From assembly GCA_905331475.1 (NCBI GenBank), contig CAJNYU010002638.1, positions 80,913-144,912 on the forward strand: a stretch of DNA of 64,000 nucleotides, in the 5' to 3' direction. The stretch comes from Rotaria socialis. Taxonomy: Eukaryota; Rotifera; Eurotatoria; Philodinida; Philodinidae. This document shows positions 62,324 to 64,000 of the stretch, in pieces. The notes beneath the pieces were generated by a model, which was not told where the DNA came from, searched no databases, and saw nothing but the letters and a program-made list of their open reading frames with translations. The translations under genes and the position numbers were made by a program. Every line of letters starts with the position of its first letter. Positions within the stretch are counted from its first letter, which is position 1.

Positions 62324-63271
62324 ATGGGTTCAAGTAATACTCGTTTTCGTATGACAGGACAAGATATTGTAAAAGAATGCGATGGCAATAGTGAAGTTAA
62401 AAATTTACACATTCTTGTTACTGGTGCAACATCTGGTATTGGTATTGAAACTGGTCGAATATTAGCACTTGCCGGAGCAAACGTTTATCTGGTGGGTAGA
62501 AGTGAGACAAAATTAAATGAAGTTCGTGAAAATATAAGCAAGGAAATACAGAAACAATCATCAACTGGTACTGTACAAGGTGCAATTTGTGATTTAAATA
62601 GTTTAGCTAGTATTAAACAATTTGCAGAAAAGTTTATCAGGGATAAATCACCTTTGAACATTCTAATTCTTAATGCTGGAATTCTTAATTTTAACTTTGC
62701 TCAAACTGTTGATGGCCTTGAACAAGTAATGGGTGTTAATCATATAGGCCATGCATATTTAACACAATTACTAATGCCTGCTTTGATAGCTAATGCACCA
62801 TCGAGAATTGTTATTGTTTCGTCACAAGTACATGTAGGTTCGCCTTTAAATTATCAAGCATTGGAACATATGAGCAGTACAGCAGATAATGCAAAAAAGG
62901 GTTGGGGTATGATAAGCAGTTATCAACAAAGTAAATTAGCTAATCTACTTTTTGCTCGTGCAATTGCATCACGATATAAAGATAAACAAGTTACAGCTTA
63001 TTCGCTTCATCCAGGTGTTATTGATACAAACTTAACTTCTAGTATACCATTGTCTAGGCTACTTACAATACTCTATAAGAAAAAAACGCCAGAACAAGGT
63101 GCAGCTACTACTGTGTATTGCGCATTGAAGCCTGGTTTAGAAAATGAAACAGGACGCTATTTCAATGATTCAACTGTTACACATTTAGCGGATAAATGGA
63201 CAGATGAAGATATTAATACACTTTGGGAATGGACAGAAAAAGTCATTCGAGAACGAACAACTAATTTATAA
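62324..63271 (+). CDS. Short-chain dehydrogenase/reductase (retinol dehydrogenase 11-14 / WWOX-like)
   Basis: 315 residues from the Met at 62324; the frame is open 14 codons further 5', but a TTTTTAG acceptor-like site falls inside that stretch, so the inner Met is preferred. It is a classical SDR Rossmann fold with cofactor motif TGATSGIG, VGRS after strand 2 (Arg there favours NADP(H)), CDL before helix 4, the LNAG motif, catalytic Ser in VSSQVH, the YxxxK pair in SSYQQSK, and HPGVIDTNL. The C-terminal half resembles retinol dehydrogenase/WWOX-type SDRs (EQGAATTVYCAL, GRYFNDS). The substrate cannot be read from sequence. Single exon, no membrane anchor beyond the optional hydrophobic start. 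Confidence 0.92.
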   Translation: MGSSNTRFRMTGQDIVKECDGNSEVKNLHILVTGATSGIGIETGRILALAGANVYLVGRSETKLNEVRENISKEIQKQSSTGTVQGAICDLNSLASIKQFAEKFIRDKSPLNILILNAGILNFNFAQTVDGLEQVMGVNHIGHAYLTQLLMPALIANAPSRIVIVSSQVHVGSPLNYQALEHMSSTADNAKKGWGMISSYQQSKLANLLFARAIASRYKDKQVTAYSLHPGVIDTNLTSSIPLSRLLTILYKKKTPEQGAATTVYCALKPGLENETGRYFNDSTVTHLADKWTDEDINTLWEWTEKVIRERTTNL

Positions 63272-64000
63272 TCAGGAACAAAATAGTTTTTGAACATTTT
63301 TCATCGTTGAACATTTTCAGTTGCTCAATATACTATTTATTTTATTAAACATGAATTCGAATGTTCAAACGTACTTGGTTTTTGGATAACCTTAACAAGG
63401 TCTATTCTAATCACATATGATTAGATATGAGCGAAATCAATTTAAATTCAGCGATTACGGAAATAAAGGACTCGAAAAATATAAAAGTGTTTCATGCATA
63501 ACTGAATGAAAAATAGTTGAATTGTTTTGACGCCTTGTGTTTCTCTCTAATTTTATGTGGAATTTTGTTTAATTCAAATATCACAAAAAAACAAAAATAT
63601 TCATCTATCTTATCTAAGTAGACAGCGTTGTATATCTATATATATTGAAATACTTTAAAAGTTCAGATATTCTTCTTTTATGAAAATACGTAAATCGCAT
63701 AATAATTAATTACCTCTACCAAGGACATTCTATCATTTAAGCCACGAATATCAAAGTGATGTAATTTTGCTTTTTGATGTAGAAACAGTTCATGAGGGTT
63801 GTTATTACGTTTATCACTAAACGGAGCAATGAAATATTGCTAATGAAATACACCCTCGAGACTCTAATATAATTGTTTTGCTATGAAAAAAGAACTTCAC
63901 TTTTAAGAATTTTTCCTGACGAGCACTAGCTACTATTTGAATAAAGATGTCTCTCTGTAGCAAACAATTCAATGCCATCTGCGTCTGGAAAAGTCTGTTC
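63272..64000. other. 3' flank, no gene seen
   Basis: AT-rich sequence after the dehydrogenase. No exon recognised up to the window end. Confidence 0.5.

Noticed and set aside
1..64000. CRISPR arrays, rRNA genes, clean tRNAs
   Set aside because: No regularly spaced direct repeats of CRISPR type and no rRNA or intact tRNA structure seen; the sequence is eukaryotic.

Overview
The window is nuclear DNA of a small metazoan. It is AT-rich, its coding exons are separated mostly by 50-70 nt GT-AG introns, and it carries animal genes (CEP76, PIG-S, PTCD2-like, glycogen synthase, importin alpha, LC8 dynein light chain, 7TM receptor). Frequent acceptor-like AGs just before start codons, many 7TM/TIR/Ubl-type lineage genes and short interstitial TGTGGG telomere-like motifs fit a bdelloid rotifer. 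That placement is inference, not proof. There are no prokaryotic features.

Layout. At 0.6-3.0 kb and 5.2-9.0 kb (minus) lie two tandem paralogues that each end in a BRCA1/BARD1-type tandem BRCT. Upstream of the BRCTs they carry one (first gene) or three (second gene) copies of a compact C-x(2,4)-C-x11-C-x2-H module. At 10.1-14.1 kb (minus) is importin alpha, with one intron inflated by a 1.65 kb fold-back element. At 17.4-25.0 kb (minus) six exons with fully compatible phases give a 1278-residue protein: ubiquitin-like domain, second ubiquitin-like segment, von Willebrand A domain with intact MIDAS, and a C-terminal E2 (UBC) domain with its cysteine. A repeat-filled 7.5 kb spacer follows. At 32.5-33.3 kb (plus, so head-to-head with the E2 gene) is a protein joining the same ubiquitin-like domain to a TIR domain. 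Together these two genes look like parts of a ubiquitin-like/TIR signalling or defence module, and they are the most novel content here.

At 35.5-38 kb are a short membrane protein and an unrecognised partial gene hit by another fold-back element. At 39.6-40.4 kb is an LC8 dynein light chain with a long Asn/Ser-rich N-terminus. At 42.7-44.8 kb (minus) is a PTCD2-like pentatricopeptide protein, then PIG-S at 44.9-45.9 kb (minus). CEP76 at 46.6-50.5 kb (plus) has an RFX X-box-like site just upstream. Glycogen synthase at 50.7-57.0 kb (minus) has a tandem-duplicated, apparently mutually exclusive exon. A 7TM receptor at 58.7-59.7 kb (minus) and a short-chain dehydrogenase at 62.3-63.3 kb (plus) close the window.

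The non-coding space is rich in non-autonomous elements: three fold-back palindromes, several TIR elements, and a family with shared CAAGGGGGAAA termini whose interiors are degenerate words spaced about 10 bp apart.
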